Assembly: GCA_003246625.1 (NCBI GenBank)
Contig: QJZR01000012.1
Span: 62,001 to 126,000 of the forward strand
Origin: Alphaproteobacteria bacterium
GTDB lineage: Bacteria; Pseudomonadota; Alphaproteobacteria; Rhodospirillales; Rhodospirillaceae
Reading direction: 5' to 3'
Length of the DNA: 64,000 nt
A program made the translations under genes and the position numbers. Positions 28,418-38,162 of this stretch are shown piece after piece; position 1 is the stretch's first letter, and every line of letters starts with the position of its first letter. The notes beneath the pieces were generated by a model that did no database searches, was not told the origin of the DNA, and saw only the letters and a program-made list of their open reading frames with translations.

Positions 28418-30706
28418 TTAGAACCTCGTACCAAAGTTGAACTGAATGACTTCCTTCTTGTCGAAGGTTTCCTTGAGCAACGGAATGCCAAAGGTCAGAT
28501 TCATCGGTCCCATCGGCGAGCGCCATACGAACCCGGTACCGATCGACAGGCGGATTGACGAGGAATAGTCCACGTTGTCCGAATTCATGTTGTCGTACTT
28601 GCCGATGGTGCCGACGTCCATGAACGCCTTGCCCGACAGGCCCAGTTCGTCCGGCGTGCCCAACGGGAACGACATTTCCACGCTCTCGTTGGTGCTCCAG
28701 TTGCCGCCTAGGGAGTCGCCGGTAGCCTTGTCGCGCGGGCTGATACCGGCGGAGGCGAAGCCACGCATCGATTTTTCGCCGCCCAGGAAATACCGGTGGT
28801 TGATCGCGATGTCCTCGCCCAGACGGAACATGTAGCCGATATCCCCCATCAACCCCAGCACGTAGCCGTCGGCCAGGTTGAAGTACTGCCCGGCATTGAT
28901 GTTGTTGCGCAGGAAACGCGCATCGCCGCCGAGGCCGGCCACATCGTTGCCGACCTGCACATAGTAGCCCTCGGTCGGGTCCAGGCGACTGTCTCGGCGG
29001 TCATAGGTCAGCTTGTGGCCGACCTGCGACAGCACCGAGGTGCCTTCCTGCAGCTTGATATACTGCGAGGCGTCGGAATCGACGTTGGTGATTTCGTCCT
29101 GGCGGATGGTGTACTTCCAGGCGTGGCGCAGGTGTTCGGAATAATTGTAGCCCATACGCAGCGCGGTGCCGGTGGTCTCGTAGTCGTAGGAGCTTTCGTC
29201 CTGCCAGTCGCGGGTGATGCGGAACAGATCGAACCCGGCGGCAAGTTCGCGATCGAGGAAATAGGGCTCGGTGAACGAAATGTCCGCCTCGGTCCCGGCC
29301 TGAGCCAAGGATAGGCTGAAGTTCAGCTGTTGGCCACGACCGAGCAAGTTCTGTTCGCCAATACCGAACATCACCTTGGCGCCCTCGGTGGAGGAGAAGC
29401 CCGCGCCCACCATCACTTCGCCGGTGGATTTTTCCTCGACGTTGACCTTAAGCGTCACCTTCTCGGGATCGGTCGGCGACGGCTCGGTGGCGACGTCCAC
29501 CTTCTTGAAGAAGTTCAGGTTGTTCAAACGCTGACGGGTACGGCGAAGCTTGGCGCTGTTGAAGGGGTCGCCTTCCACCAGGCGGAATTCGCGGCGGATC
29601 ACCTCGTCCATGGTCCGCAGGTTGCCGGTGATCTCGATCCGGTCGACGAACACCCGCGGCCCCTCGTCGATGCGGAAGGTCAGGTCGATGGTATGCTTCT
29701 CGCGATCGCGCACGATGTCCGGCTTGATGTCGACGAAGGCATAGCCCAACGTCCCCACCGCGTCGGTCAGCGACTGCACCGAGTTCTCGATCTCGTCGGC
29801 GTTGTACCAGTCGCCTTCGCCGAAGGTCAGGTCCTTGCGCAGAACCTCGGGATCGTCGAATTCCGGCAGGGTGGTTTCGATGTTGACCTTGTTGATCTTG
29901 TAACGTTCGCCTTCGTCCACCGTGAAGGTCAGGAAAAAGTATTCCCGGTCGGGAGAAAGCTCGGCGACCGCGGATTCGATGGTGAAGTCGGCATAGCCGC
30001 GCGCCAGATAGAAACGGCGCAGCTTTTCCTTGTCGAAGGCCATGCGCTGCGGGTCGTAGGTGTCGGTGTTGCTGAGGAAGCGGTACCAGGCTTCTGCCTT
30101 GGTCAGGATGTTGCCGCGCAGCTTGTCGTCGTCGTAGTGGCGGTTGCCGTTAAAGGTGATGCGGCGAACATAGGTCGACGGCCCCTCGCTGATTTCGAAG
30201 GCGACATCGACGCGATTCTGATCCTGCTGGATGACCTTGGGCTCGACGGTGGCGCCATAGCGCCCGCTGCGGCGATAGATTTCCTGGATGCGTTCAACGT
30301 CGGCCAGAACCCGGGTGCGGGTATAGACCGAACGCGGGCGCAGGCGGACCTCGGCCTGCAGGTCCTCGTCCTTGATCCGCTTGTTGCCTTCGAAGGCGAC
30401 GCGGTTGATCACCGGGTTCTCGGTCACCGACACCACCAGGTCGCTGCCCTCGCGGCGGATATTGGCGTCGGAGAACAATCCGGTGGCGAACAGGCTTTTC
30501 AGCGACTTGTTCACCTTTTCGACGTCGATCGGATCGCCTTCCTTGATCGACAGGTAGGACAGGATCGTCGCGTCCTCGATTCGCTGCGTTCCCTCGACAC
30601 GGATGTTTTCGACGGTTTGCGCCCGGGCAATTCCCGCCGCGAGAGTCAGCGACAGGACCATACCGATCAGACGCAGCCCGAGACCACCCAGAATCCTAGC
30701 GCGCAT
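28418..30706 (-). CDS. bamA: outer-membrane protein assembly factor BamA
   Basis: BamA is the essential barrel that folds other beta-barrel proteins into the outer membrane. The product is ~762 residues from the ATG at 30704-30706, with a signal peptide ending ARA near residue 30. Five POTRA repeats follow (the first begins VENIRVEGTQRIEDATILSYL; others GNRHYDDDKLRGNI, NKVNIETTLPEF, VDRIEITGNLRTMDEVIRREF). The 16-strand barrel follows, with GFSSTEGAKVMFGIGEQNLLGRGQ, the VRGF-type motif MRGFASAGISPRD and a C-terminal beta signal ending FNFGTRF. In-frame ATGs exist 11 and 15 codons upstream. The spacing places it in one operon with rseP and ompH. Confidence 0.96.
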   Translation of the reverse strand: MRARILGGLGLRLIGMVLSLTLAAGIARAQTVENIRVEGTQRIEDATILSYLSIKEGDPIDVEKVNKSLKSLFATGLFSDANIRREGSDLVVSVTENPVINRVAFEGNKRIKDEDLQAEVRLRPRSVYTRTRVLADVERIQEIYRRSGRYGATVEPKVIQQDQNRVDVAFEISEGPSTYVRRITFNGNRHYDDDKLRGNILTKAEAWYRFLSNTDTYDPQRMAFDKEKLRRFYLARGYADFTIESAVAELSPDREYFFLTFTVDEGERYKINKVNIETTLPEFDDPEVLRKDLTFGEGDWYNADEIENSVQSLTDAVGTLGYAFVDIKPDIVRDREKHTIDLTFRIDEGPRVFVDRIEITGNLRTMDEVIRREFRLVEGDPFNSAKLRRTRQRLNNLNFFKKVDVATEPSPTDPEKVTLKVNVEEKSTGEVMVGAGFSSTEGAKVMFGIGEQNLLGRGQQLNFSLSLAQAGTEADISFTEPYFLDRELAAGFDLFRITRDWQDESSYDYETTGTALRMGYNYSEHLRHAWKYTIRQDEITNVDSDASQYIKLQEGTSVLSQVGHKLTYDRRDSRLDPTEGYYVQVGNDVAGLGGDARFLRNNINAGQYFNLADGYVLGLMGDIGYMFRLGEDIAINHRYFLGGEKSMRGFASAGISPRDKATGDSLGGNWSTNESVEMSFPLGTPDELGLSGKAFMDVGTIGKYDNMNSDNVDYSSSIRLSIGTGFVWRSPMGPMNLTFGIPLLKETFDKKEVIQFNFGTRF

Positions 30707-30766
30707 GGTTTGCCGACCCCCAGCCCTGTCCATACAACAATCGCCGTTCATCCCCCGACCGCCCGA

Positions 30767-31870
30767 TCACGACAGCCAGCGATGAATATGACGCGAAATA
30801 TCGTTCCATGTCGCGAAAATCATCAATGCACCGACCAAGCCGACGCCGATCTTCAGACCGACGTCCTGCACCCGTTCGGGCAAGGGACGACCACGCACGA
30901 CCTCGAACGCATAAAACAGCAAATGCCCCCCGTCTAGCAAGGGGATAGGCAACAGATTGATCAAGCCCAGGTTGACCGACAGGAACGCCATCATCACGAT
31001 CAGCGGCAGGATGCCCGCTTGCGCCGCCTGCGCCGACACCTCGGCGATGCGGATCGGACCACCCAATTCGTCGGTACCGCGCACGCCGCGCACCATCTGA
31101 CCGATGGCGACGAAGGTATCCCGGACAATCGACGACGTCACCTGAACCGCTGAAACCACAGCGGAAACCGGGCCTTGCCGGACCAGAACGGTGCGCCCGC
31201 TGGAAACCACGCCCATCACCGGCGTGCGCTCCACCGAGCCGAAACGGTCGGTCTTTTCGACGATGCGCGGACGCACCTCGACGGCAAGCTCGCGGCCGTC
31301 GCGCGACACCACCACCCGCAACGCGCGGTCCAAGGCCAATTGCGTCAGCTGCCGCACCTGCTCGAAACGGACGATGCGCGTGCCGTCGATCGACAGGAAG
31401 GTATCGCCGGGAAGCAACCCCGATTCCTCGGCGGCGGAGCCCGGAACCACGCGGCCGATGGTGGGAACCGTGGTCTGTTGTCCGGCGGTCATGAACACCG
31501 CCGCGTAGACCACGATCGCGAACAGAATGTTGGACAAGGGCCCCGCCGCCGCGATCGCGGCGCGGCACCCCACCGACTGCGCCGGAAAGGCATGGCGCAG
31601 TTCCTCGACGGACAGCTTGGCGGTGTCGGCCTTGCCGCTGGCTTCGTCGGCGTCGCCCAGCATCCGCACATAACCGCCCAACGGAATCAGGCAGAATTTC
31701 CAGCGCGTGCCGTGGCGGTCGTCGAAACCGAACAGTTCCCGCCCGAAACCGATGGAAAACGCCAGCACCTTCACGCCGCAGCGGCGCGCCACCAGGAAAT
31801 GCCCCAGCTCGTGCACGAAGACCACGACGGACAGCACGAACAGAAACGCCAACCCCTGATACACCGGCAT
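30767..31870 (-). CDS. rseP: RIP metalloprotease RseP (site-2 protease)
   Basis: RseP cleaves membrane-embedded regulators such as anti-sigma factors and remnant signal peptides. The 367-residue product has the zinc motif HELGH at 20-24 in the first membrane segment and the second metal site LLDGGH in the C-terminal segment. One PDZ domain lies in between (VVPGSAAEESGLLPGDTFLSIDG), fewer than the two of E. coli, as usual in alphaproteobacteria. The ATG at 31868-31870 overlaps the dxr stop as TGATG and has AAGGAAGG just upstream. Confidence 0.96.
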   Translation of the reverse strand: MPVYQGLAFLFVLSVVVFVHELGHFLVARRCGVKVLAFSIGFGRELFGFDDRHGTRWKFCLIPLGGYVRMLGDADEASGKADTAKLSVEELRHAFPAQSVGCRAAIAAAGPLSNILFAIVVYAAVFMTAGQQTTVPTIGRVVPGSAAEESGLLPGDTFLSIDGTRIVRFEQVRQLTQLALDRALRVVVSRDGRELAVEVRPRIVEKTDRFGSVERTPVMGVVSSGRTVLVRQGPVSAVVSAVQVTSSIVRDTFVAIGQMVRGVRGTDELGGPIRIAEVSAQAAQAGILPLIVMMAFLSVNLGLINLLPIPLLDGGHLLFYAFEVVRGRPLPERVQDVGLKIGVGLVGALMIFATWNDISRHIHRWLS

Positions 31871-33108
31871 CAAACCTTCCTTATCCTGCCGCCATCCGAA
31901 GACGCGGCGATTGTCCGCCCCAGACCGCCGATCGCCGCCCGCGCGGCACGGCGCCCCTGGGCATCCAGTTCCAGGACGTCGGCGACGTCATGCGGTGCAA
32001 CGGGCGTTTCCGAGGCGAGAACCCGTTCCACCACCTCGGCGATATCGAGGAACCCGATCTCCCGGCGCAGAAAGGCCCGCACCGCGATCTCGTTGGCCGC
32101 GTTGAGAAGAGTAGGAAACCCGCCCCCGCTCCGCAAGGCCTGGCGCGCCAAGCCCAGGCAGGGAAAGCGGTCTTCGTCGGGTGGAGAGAAGGTCAGCGCG
32201 GCAAGCCGGGCGAAGTCCAGGCGCTTCACCGGCGTCGCCATGCGGTCCGGCCAGGCCAGCGCCACCGCGATCGGGGTGCGCATGTCGGGGGCGCCCATCT
32301 GCGCCAGCACCGCGCCGTCGCAGAACGCCACCATCGAATGGATCACCGATTGCGGATGAATCACCACGTCGATGCGGTCCTCGGCCGTGGCGAACAGGTG
32401 GAAGGCCTCGATCACCTCCAACCCCTTGTTCATCATCGTCGCGGAATCGACCGAGATCTTCGCCCCCATCCGCCATTTCGGATGGCTGACCGCCTGCTTC
32501 GGCGAAACGTCGGCCATCTCGGCGCGGGTGAGCATGGAAAAAGGCCCGCCCGAGGCGGTCAGGATCAGGCGTTCCACCCGCTCCGCCCGTTCCCCGGCCA
32601 ACGCCTGGAAAATCGCGCTATGCTCGGAATCCACCGGCACCAGGGAGGTGCCGCTTTTCGCCATCTCCGCCTTGAACACCTCGCCCGCGCAGACCAGGCA
32701 TTCCTTGTTGGCCAGCGCCAGAACGCGGGCGTGGCGCGCTGCCGCCAGGGTCGGTTCCAGCCCCGCCGCGCCGACGATGCCGCCGACCGCGACGTCGACC
32801 GGACGGGCCGCCGCCTCCAACAGGGCGTCCTTGCCCGCCGCGGCTTCGACCCCGGAACCGGAGAGAGCCTCGCGCAGCGCGCCATAAAGTTCCGGTTTGC
32901 CGATCACCGCGACGGCGGGGCGCAGATCGCGCGCCGCCGCGGCCAAGGCCTCGACGCTTTCGTGCGCGGTCAGCGCCTCGACGGCAAAGGACGAACGGTC
33001 GCGTTTCAGCAGGTCGAGGGTACTGGACCCGATCGAACCGGTCGCCCCCAACACCGAAATCCGGCGCGGTGCCCCCGCCTGTCCGCTCTTCGGAATCCGC
33101 GCCGTCAT
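31870..33108 (-). CDS. dxr: 1-deoxy-D-xylulose-5-phosphate reductoisomerase
   Basis: Dxr makes 2-C-methylerythritol 4-phosphate, the committed step of the MEP isoprenoid pathway. The product is 412 residues from the ATG at 33106-33108. It shows the NADPH loop [81 protein letters not shown] and the C-terminal [13 protein letters not shown]. The start overlaps the cdsA stop by four bases (ATGA). Its product pathway feeds UppS three genes upstream. Confidence 0.98.
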   Translation of the reverse strand: MTARIPKSGQAGAPRRISVLGATGSIGSSTLDLLKRDRSSFAVEALTAHESVEALAAAARDLRPAVAVIGKPELYGALREALSGSGVEAAAGKDALLEAAARPVDVAVGGIVGAAGLEPTLAAARHARVLALANKECLVCAGEVFKAEMAKSGTSLVPVDSEHSAIFQALAGERAERVERLILTASGGPFSMLTRAEMADVSPKQAVSHPKWRMGAKISVDSATMMNKGLEVIEAFHLFATAEDRIDVVIHPQSVIHSMVAFCDGAVLAQMGAPDMRTPIAVALAWPDRMATPVKRLDFARLAALTFSPPDEDRFPCLGLARQALRSGGGFPTLLNAANEIAVRAFLRREIGFLDIAEVVERVLASETPVAPHDVADVLELDAQGRRAARAAIGGLGRTIAASSDGGRIRKV

Positions 33109-33938
33109 CGCATCGCCCCCGCCGCTTGCAGGAACTGAAACGCCAGATAGGCGGCGGGAACCGCGGTCAGCACGCCATCGACGCGGTCGAGAACCCCGCC
33201 ATGGCCGGGAATCAGGTGGCTGGAATCCTTCGCCCCGACCCGCCGCTTCACCGCGGATTCGAAAAGATCGCCGACCTGCGCAACCACCGCCAACCCCGCG
33301 CCGAACGCCGCCAGGGTCAGGCTCCCCGGCGCACCGGGGAGGGAAAACGCGGCCAGACCGCCGCCCAGGGCCGCCACCGCGCCGGAACAGGCCATGCCGC
33401 CCAGCAGTCCCGCCCAGGTCTTGTTGGGGCTGACGCGGGGAGCGAGCTTCGGACCGCCGATCAGCCGCCCGAAGGCATAGGCTCCGGTATCCGTCGCCCA
33501 GACCATGGCGAACACCCACATCGTCACCGCGAAGCCGTGGACCTCGCGCAGAGCCACCATGGCGTAGCATGGCAGGCCGACGTAAAGCGGCCCCCAGGCC
33601 AGCAACGCCGCGTCGGCGGCGGCACGCCGCCGCCCGGCGAAAAACCACACCGCCGCGCCGACCGCGAAGACCATCGCGACGGCGCGCGCGTCCAGGGTGG
33701 CAAGGGCGACCGCGCCGGCGGTTCCGGCGATCGCCGACCAGCGCACGGCGGGCGCATCCGCCGCCAACAGGCCGTGCCATTCCCAGATCAGAGCTGCGGC
33801 CATCGCGACGATCAAAAGGTCGAAAACCGGGCGCCCCGCGTAGATCGCGCCCAGCATCAACGGCATCATCAAAACCGAGGTCAGGATTCGCGCGGCCAAG
33901 CCGCCGGTCTTGCGGGGTTCAGGCGGAGACTGCACCAT
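33105..33938 (-). CDS. cdsA: phosphatidate cytidylyltransferase (CDP-diacylglycerol synthase)
   Basis: CdsA makes CDP-diacylglycerol, the precursor of all phospholipids. The 277-residue product has about seven or eight membrane segments and the family signature near the C-terminus: [20 protein letters not shown] followed by GVLDRVDG. I prefer the ATG at 33936-33938 because AAAGG lies just upstream; an ATG at 33959 would add seven Gly-rich residues. Either way the start lies inside the 3' end of uppS, so the two are coupled. Confidence 0.95.
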   Translation of the reverse strand: MVQSPPEPRKTGGLAARILTSVLMMPLMLGAIYAGRPVFDLLIVAMAAALIWEWHGLLAADAPAVRWSAIAGTAGAVALATLDARAVAMVFAVGAAVWFFAGRRRAAADAALLAWGPLYVGLPCYAMVALREVHGFAVTMWVFAMVWATDTGAYAFGRLIGGPKLAPRVSPNKTWAGLLGGMACSGAVAALGGGLAAFSLPGAPGSLTLAAFGAGLAVVAQVGDLFESAVKRRVGAKDSSHLIPGHGGVLDRVDGVLTAVPAAYLAFQFLQAAGAMR

Positions 33939-34671
33939 ACCGCCTTTCCCGCCGCCCATATTCGCCCAGCGCCGAAAGCAGGCTTTCCCGATCGAAGTCG
34001 GGCCACAACGTATCGACGAAGACGAACTCGGTATAGGCCAGTTGCCACAGCAGGAAGTTGCTGATCCGTTGTTCGCCGCTGGTCCGGATCAAAAGGTCGG
34101 GGTCGGGAATGCCGTCGGTGAACAGACGCGCGGCGAAGGCGTCCTCGGTCAGCGACGCGGGATCGAGGGCGCCGTCCCGCGCGTCCTCGGCGATACGCTG
34201 CGCCGCGTGAACGATCTCGGCGCGGCCGCCGTAGCTGAGCGCGATGATCAGGGTCAGCGAGGTATTGGCGGCGGTCAGGGTCTCCACCTCGGCCAAGCTC
34301 TCTTGAATGTCGGCGGCCAGGCGCGCGCGGTCGCCGATCACCAGCAGACGCACCCCCTGCCGGTGAAGGTCCAACGCCTCGCGCTTGAGGTAGAGGCGCA
34401 AAAGGCCCATCAGGTCCTTGACCTCGGTTTCCGGGCGCTTCCAGTTTTCGGACGAGAAGCCGAACAGGGTCAGGTAGGAAATCCCCAGTTCGCCCGCCAC
34501 GCGCACCACCTCGCGCACGGTTTCCATGCCCTTGCGGTGCCCGGCGGCGCGCGGCAGGTGCCGGGCCTTCGCCCAGCGCCCGTTGCCGTCCATGATGATC
34601 GCGACATGACGCGGAACCGCCCGGTCGGCGGCGGCGCGCGCGATGGCCTGTTCCGAACGATCCAAGGTCAA
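33919..34671 (-). CDS. uppS: undecaprenyl diphosphate synthase (cis-prenyltransferase)
   Basis: UppS extends farnesyl diphosphate to the C55 carrier used for peptidoglycan and LPS. The 250-residue product has the catalytic loop [14 protein letters not shown] with Asp28, the [11 protein letters not shown] segment, and [24 protein letters not shown] cut here for length at the conserved [15 protein letters not shown] motif. No ATG precedes the catalytic loop. The frame begins at TTG 34669-34671, which overlaps the frr stop (TTGA); a second TTG two codons on has AGG at 7 bases. A non-ATG, coupled start is therefore certain in kind, if not in exact position. Confidence 0.95.
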   Translation of the reverse strand: MTLDRSEQAIARAAADRAVPRHVAIIMDGNGRWAKARHLPRAAGHRKGMETVREVVRVAGELGISYLTLFGFSSENWKRPETEVKDLMGLLRLYLKREALDLHRQGVRLLVIGDRARLAADIQESLAEVETLTAANTSLTLIIALSYGGRAEIVHAAQRIAEDARDGALDPASLTEDAFAARLFTDGIPDPDLLIRTSGEQRISNFLLWQLAYTEFVFVDTLWPDFDRESLLSALGEYGRRERRYGAVSA

Positions 34672-35243
34672 ACCTGCATGATTTCCTGTTCCTTGGCCGC
34701 CAGGATCTCGTCGACTTGCTTGATCGTCCGGTCGGTCAAGGTCTGGATAACCTCGCTGAACTGGTGCTGGTCGTCCTTCGACACAGCACCGTCCTTTTCC
34801 GCCTTCTTCAAGGTTTCCATGCCGTCGCGGCGCGCATTGCGGACCGAAACACGGGTCTGCTCGGCGTATTTCCCGGCGATTTTCGACAGGTCGCGGCGGC
34901 GTTCCTCGGTCAGCGGCGGAATCGGCACGCGCACCGTCTGCCCGTCCACCACCGGGTTGAGCCCCAGGCCGGAATCGCGGATCGCCTTTTCCACCGCCTT
35001 GACCGTTCCCTTGTCCCAGACCTGGACGGACAACATGCGGGGTTCGGGCACGCCGACGCTGCCCACCTGCTTCAGGGGGGTCATCGCGCCATAGGCTTCC
35101 ACCTGAATCGGCTCCAGAAGGCCCGCATGAGCGCGGCCGGTGCGCAGACCGGCCAGCTCCTTCTTCAGGGCGTCCACCGCCATCTCCATGCGGCTTTCGA
35201 CCTCGAGCTGCAAATCATCGAAATCAAATTCGTCCGCGGACAT
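34668..35243 (-). CDS. frr: ribosome recycling factor
   Basis: RRF splits post-termination ribosomes together with EF-G. The 191-residue product is near the usual 185, with an acidic N-terminal addition ([10 protein letters not shown]). The family motifs are [54 protein letters not shown] interrupted for length, and [14 protein letters not shown]. It starts 3 bases after pyrH. Confidence 0.98.
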   Translation of the reverse strand: MSADEFDFDDLQLEVESRMEMAVDALKKELAGLRTGRAHAGLLEPIQVEAYGAMTPLKQVGSVGVPEPRMLSVQVWDKGTVKAVEKAIRDSGLGLNPVVDGQTVRVPIPPLTEERRRDLSKIAGKYAEQTRVSVRNARRDGMETLKKAEKDGAVSKDDQHQFSEVIQTLTDRTIKQVDEILAAKEQEIMQV

Positions 35244-35246
35244 GGA

Positions 35247-35975
35247 TCAATCCTCCCGGGTGATGATCGTGTAGAGGTCCTCCTCCCCGGCGAGAACACG
35301 GCCAAGAGAGTGTTCTTCGTGCAGGGAGAAGACCAGAATCGGAATGTTGTTCTCGCGCGCCAGCGCAATCGCCGAGGCATCCATCACGTTCAGCCCCTTG
35401 ACCAGAACCTCGGTAAAGGTCAGGCGATCGTAACGCGTCGCGTCGGGCACGAGCTTGGGGTCGGCGGAATAGACGCCGTCCACCTGCGTCGCCTTCATCA
35501 AGGCGTCGCAGTTCATTTCCGCGGCCCGCAACGCCGCGGCGGTATCGGTGGTGAAGAACGGGTTGCCGGTGCCCGCCGCGAAGATCACCACCCGCCCCTT
35601 TTCCATGTGGCGGATGGCGCGGCGACGGATGTAGGGCTCGCACACCGTGGACATCGGGATCGCGGACAGCACGCGGGATTGCACGCCAGCGCGCTCCAGG
35701 GCGTCCTGCACAGCGAGCGCGTTGATCACCGTGGCCAGCATCCCCATGTGGTCGGCGGTGGCGCGGTCCATGCCGCGCGTCGCCCCGGTGACGCCCCGGA
35801 AAATGTTGCCGCCGCCGATCACCATGCACATTTCCACACCGGCGTCGTGGACGGCCTTGACCTCCTTGGCCAAACGTTCGACGACGCGCTCGTCCAGTCC
35901 GTAATCCTGCTGGCCCATCAGGCCCTCGCCCGACAATTTCAGCAGAATACGACGGAACTTCGGCTGCGCGGTCAT
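35247..35975 (-). CDS. pyrH: UMP kinase
   Basis: PyrH phosphorylates UMP to UDP and is usually regulated by GTP and UTP. The 242-residue product has [13 protein letters not shown] at the start, [31 protein letters not shown]-type helix (cut for length), [22 protein letters not shown] and [15 protein letters not shown]. The ATG at 35973-35975 has GGGGG five bases upstream; longer frames upstream have no homology. A promoter candidate lies ~60 bases upstream, after the tsf terminator, so pyrH can start its own transcript into frr-uppS-cdsA-dxr. Confidence 0.97.
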   Translation of the reverse strand: MTAQPKFRRILLKLSGEGLMGQQDYGLDERVVERLAKEVKAVHDAGVEMCMVIGGGNIFRGVTGATRGMDRATADHMGMLATVINALAVQDALERAGVQSRVLSAIPMSTVCEPYIRRRAIRHMEKGRVVIFAAGTGNPFFTTDTAAALRAAEMNCDALMKATQVDGVYSADPKLVPDATRYDRLTFTEVLVKGLNVMDASAIALARENNIPILVFSLHEEHSLGRVLAGEEDLYTIITRED

Positions 35976-36026
35976 GACATCCCCCGAAAACACATACGCG
36001 ACACCGGGATAGTGGCGGCCCATCCC

Positions 36027-36060
36027 GGCGCGATGATACACGATTATGCCCGCCTGTCTT
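36027..36060 (-). promoter_or_regulatory. candidate sigma-70 promoter of pyrH
   Basis: The minus strand reads AAGACA (36055-36060), 16 bases, TATCAT (36033-36038), then CGCGCC (36027-36032). The last 12 bases match the pyrG element exactly. Confidence 0.45.
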
Positions 36061-36108
36061 AAGGAGAATCCACCCTGTTCAGCCAGGCGGAAGAGGAACG
36101 GCGGGCAG

Positions 36109-36137
36109 AAAAAACGGGGGGCCGCCGAGGCCCCCCG
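36109..36137 (-). terminator. rho-independent terminator of rpsB-tsf
   Basis: A 9-base-pair stem (CGGGGGGCC at 36115-36123, complement at 36129-36137) with a 5-base loop is followed on the minus strand by six T residues (36109-36114). It begins 22 bases after the tsf stop. Confidence 0.9.
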
Positions 36138-36159
36138 CGAAATCCTTGGAAAACGCCGC

Positions 36160-37089
36160 TTAGGCGCCCTTGACCGCCGCCGCGACTTCCGCCGCGAAAT
36201 CGGTCTCTTCCTTCTCGATGCCTTCGCCCAGGCACATGCGGACGAAACCGGTCAACTTGATCGGCGCACCGGCATCCTTTTCGGCGTTGGCGAGGACCTT
36301 GGATATCTTGGTTTCGCCGTCGACGACGAAGATCTGCTCCAGAAGGACGGTTTCCTCGTAGTACTTGCGGATGCGGCCGTCGACCATCTTCGAGATGATC
36401 TCCTCGGGCTTGCCGGAGGCACGGGCCTGTTCGGACAGGACGTCGCGCTCGCGCGCCAAGGCGGCGCCATCGACCGAGGAAACGTCGAGGAACAGCGGGG
36501 TGGCCGCGGCGACGTGCATCGCGATCTGCTTGCCCAGGCCTTCCAGGACGGCGACGTCACCGGCGGATTCCAGCGCCACCAGGACGCCGATCTTGCCCAG
36601 ACCGGGAACCACCTGCGCATGCATGTAGCTGGCGACCACGCCCTTTTCCACCTTCAGGCAGGCGGTGCGGCGCAGGCGCATGTTCTCGCCGATGGTGCCG
36701 ACCATTTCGGTCAGCTGCTCGGCCACGGTGCGGGACGTGCCGGGGAACGGCTTGCCACCCAGGCAATCGACGCAGCCGTCGGCTTCCAGAGCCAGTTCGG
36801 CGACCTTGGAGACATAATCCTGGAAGAGCTCGTTGCGGGCGACGAAGTCGGTTTCCGAGTTGACTTCGACGACGGCGGCCGTCGTCCCCTTGGCGGCGAC
36901 GCCGACCAGACCTTCGGCGGCAACGCGCCCGGCCTTCTTCGCGGCGGCGGCCAGACCCTTCTTGCGCAGCCAGTCGACGGCAGCTTCCAGGTCGCCATCG
37001 GTCTCGGAGAGCGCCTTCTTGCAGTCCATCATACCGGCGCCAGACTTCTCACGCAGTTCCTTGACGAGAGCAGCGGTAATCGCGGCCAT
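36160..37089 (-). CDS. tsf: translation elongation factor Ts
   Basis: EF-Ts reloads EF-Tu with GTP. The 309-residue product has the N-terminal UBA-like module ([21 protein letters not shown]) and the EF-Tu contact [14 protein letters not shown] (TDFV at 80-83), with the usual second repeat region and C-terminal [19 protein letters not shown]. The start is the ATG at 37087-37089; the frame extends upstream without homology. It follows rpsB after 110 bases, the universal pair, and ends in a strong terminator. Confidence 0.98.
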   Translation of the reverse strand: MAAITAALVKELREKSGAGMMDCKKALSETDGDLEAAVDWLRKKGLAAAAKKAGRVAAEGLVGVAAKGTTAAVVEVNSETDFVARNELFQDYVSKVAELALEADGCVDCLGGKPFPGTSRTVAEQLTEMVGTIGENMRLRRTACLKVEKGVVASYMHAQVVPGLGKIGVLVALESAGDVAVLEGLGKQIAMHVAAATPLFLDVSSVDGAALARERDVLSEQARASGKPEEIISKMVDGRIRKYYEETVLLEQIFVVDGETKISKVLANAEKDAGAPIKLTGFVRMCLGEGIEKEETDFAAEVAAAVKGA

Positions 37090-37199
37090 GATTCTCGATC
37101 CCTTCTCGGTCAGCAGATAGTGGAAACGGGCACACGTAAAATCGAGGCCGGGCGGCCCGAAAACGGACCGCCCAGGCCAAAAGCGACGAAACGCGAACC

Positions 37200-37997
37200 T
37201 TAGTTCTGGGCTTCGGCGGCGGGAGCCTCGACGGCTTCGGCGGCCACGGCAGCCTCTTCCACCACGACGTCCTCGGCCGCGCCGATGTCGATGCCGTCGG
37301 CGGTCAGCTCGGCCTGGATGCCGTCCAGCACCGAGCCGCTGATCAGTTCGCAATAGGTGTTGATGGCGCGGATCGCATCGTCGTTACCGGGAACCGGGAA
37401 GTCGATGTTATCCGGGTCGGAGTTGCTGTCGCAAATCGCCACCACCGGGATGCCCAGCTTCTTGGCTTCCTGCACCGCCAGGCTTTCCTTCAGGGTGTCG
37501 ATGACGAACAGGATGTCCGGCAGGCCGCCCATGTCCTTGATGCCGCCCAGGGCGCGGTCCAGCTTCTCACGCTCGCGGTCGAGGTTGAGCTGCTCGCGCT
37601 TGGTCAGGCCGGCGGTCTCGCCGTTGGCAATGCGCTGGTCGATTTCGCGCAGGCGGCGGATCGACTGGGAGACGGTCTTCCAGTTGGTCAGCATGCCGCC
37701 CAGCCAACGGTGGTTGACGTAGTACTGGCCGCAACGCTTCGCCGCCTCGGCGATCGGCTCCTGCGCCTGGCGCTTGGTGCCGACGAAAAGAACGCGGCCA
37801 CCGCCCGCAACCACCTGCTGCACCGCCTGCATCGCGCGATAGAGCATCGGCACGGTCTGCTGCAGGTCGATGATGTGGATGTTGTCGCGCACGCCGAAGA
37901 GGAACGGAGCCATCTTCGGGTTCCAGCGGCGGGTGTTGTGGCCGAAGTGCACGCCAGCCTGAATCAGCTGGCTCATCGAGAAGGTCGGAAGCGTCAT
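37200..37997 (-). CDS. rpsB: 30S ribosomal protein S2
   Basis: S2 is a primary component of the small subunit. The 265-residue product begins [20 protein letters not shown] and contains the S2 signatures [46 protein letters not shown] and IAICDSN-type [22 protein letters not shown]. An acidic Ala/Glu/Val-rich tail of ~30 residues follows, typical of alphaproteobacteria. GAGG lies five bases before the ATG at 37995-37997; the ATG directly before it (38000) is less well placed. The leader is ~105 bases long, which leaves room for S2 autoregulation, though I could not assign the element. Confidence 0.98.
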   Translation of the reverse strand: MTLPTFSMSQLIQAGVHFGHNTRRWNPKMAPFLFGVRDNIHIIDLQQTVPMLYRAMQAVQQVVAGGGRVLFVGTKRQAQEPIAEAAKRCGQYYVNHRWLGGMLTNWKTVSQSIRRLREIDQRIANGETAGLTKREQLNLDREREKLDRALGGIKDMGGLPDILFVIDTLKESLAVQEAKKLGIPVVAICDSNSDPDNIDFPVPGNDDAIRAINTYCELISGSVLDGIQAELTADGIDIGAAEDVVVEEAAVAAEAVEAPAAEAQN

Positions 37998-38107
37998 CAT
38001 ATCCTCGCTTTTCCGGTTGAAACGTCCGCAGGCCGAAAGAAGGTTTCCCTTCACCGGAGTGACCACGCCGAAGGCGCGGCCACGAAGCCCGCGTGAGTGA
38101 TGGCGGG

Positions 38108-38136
38108 GTGATACCCGTTTGAGACCGGCTTGGCAA
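38108..38136 (-). promoter_or_regulatory. candidate sigma-70 promoter of rpsB-tsf
   Basis: The minus strand reads TTGCCA (38131-38136), 17 bases, TATCAC (38108-38113), ~110 bases before the rpsB start and just after the dnaE stop codon. Both boxes are good. Confidence 0.6.
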
Positions 38137-38162
38137 GCGCAAATCGGCGGTGGAACCGGGTT

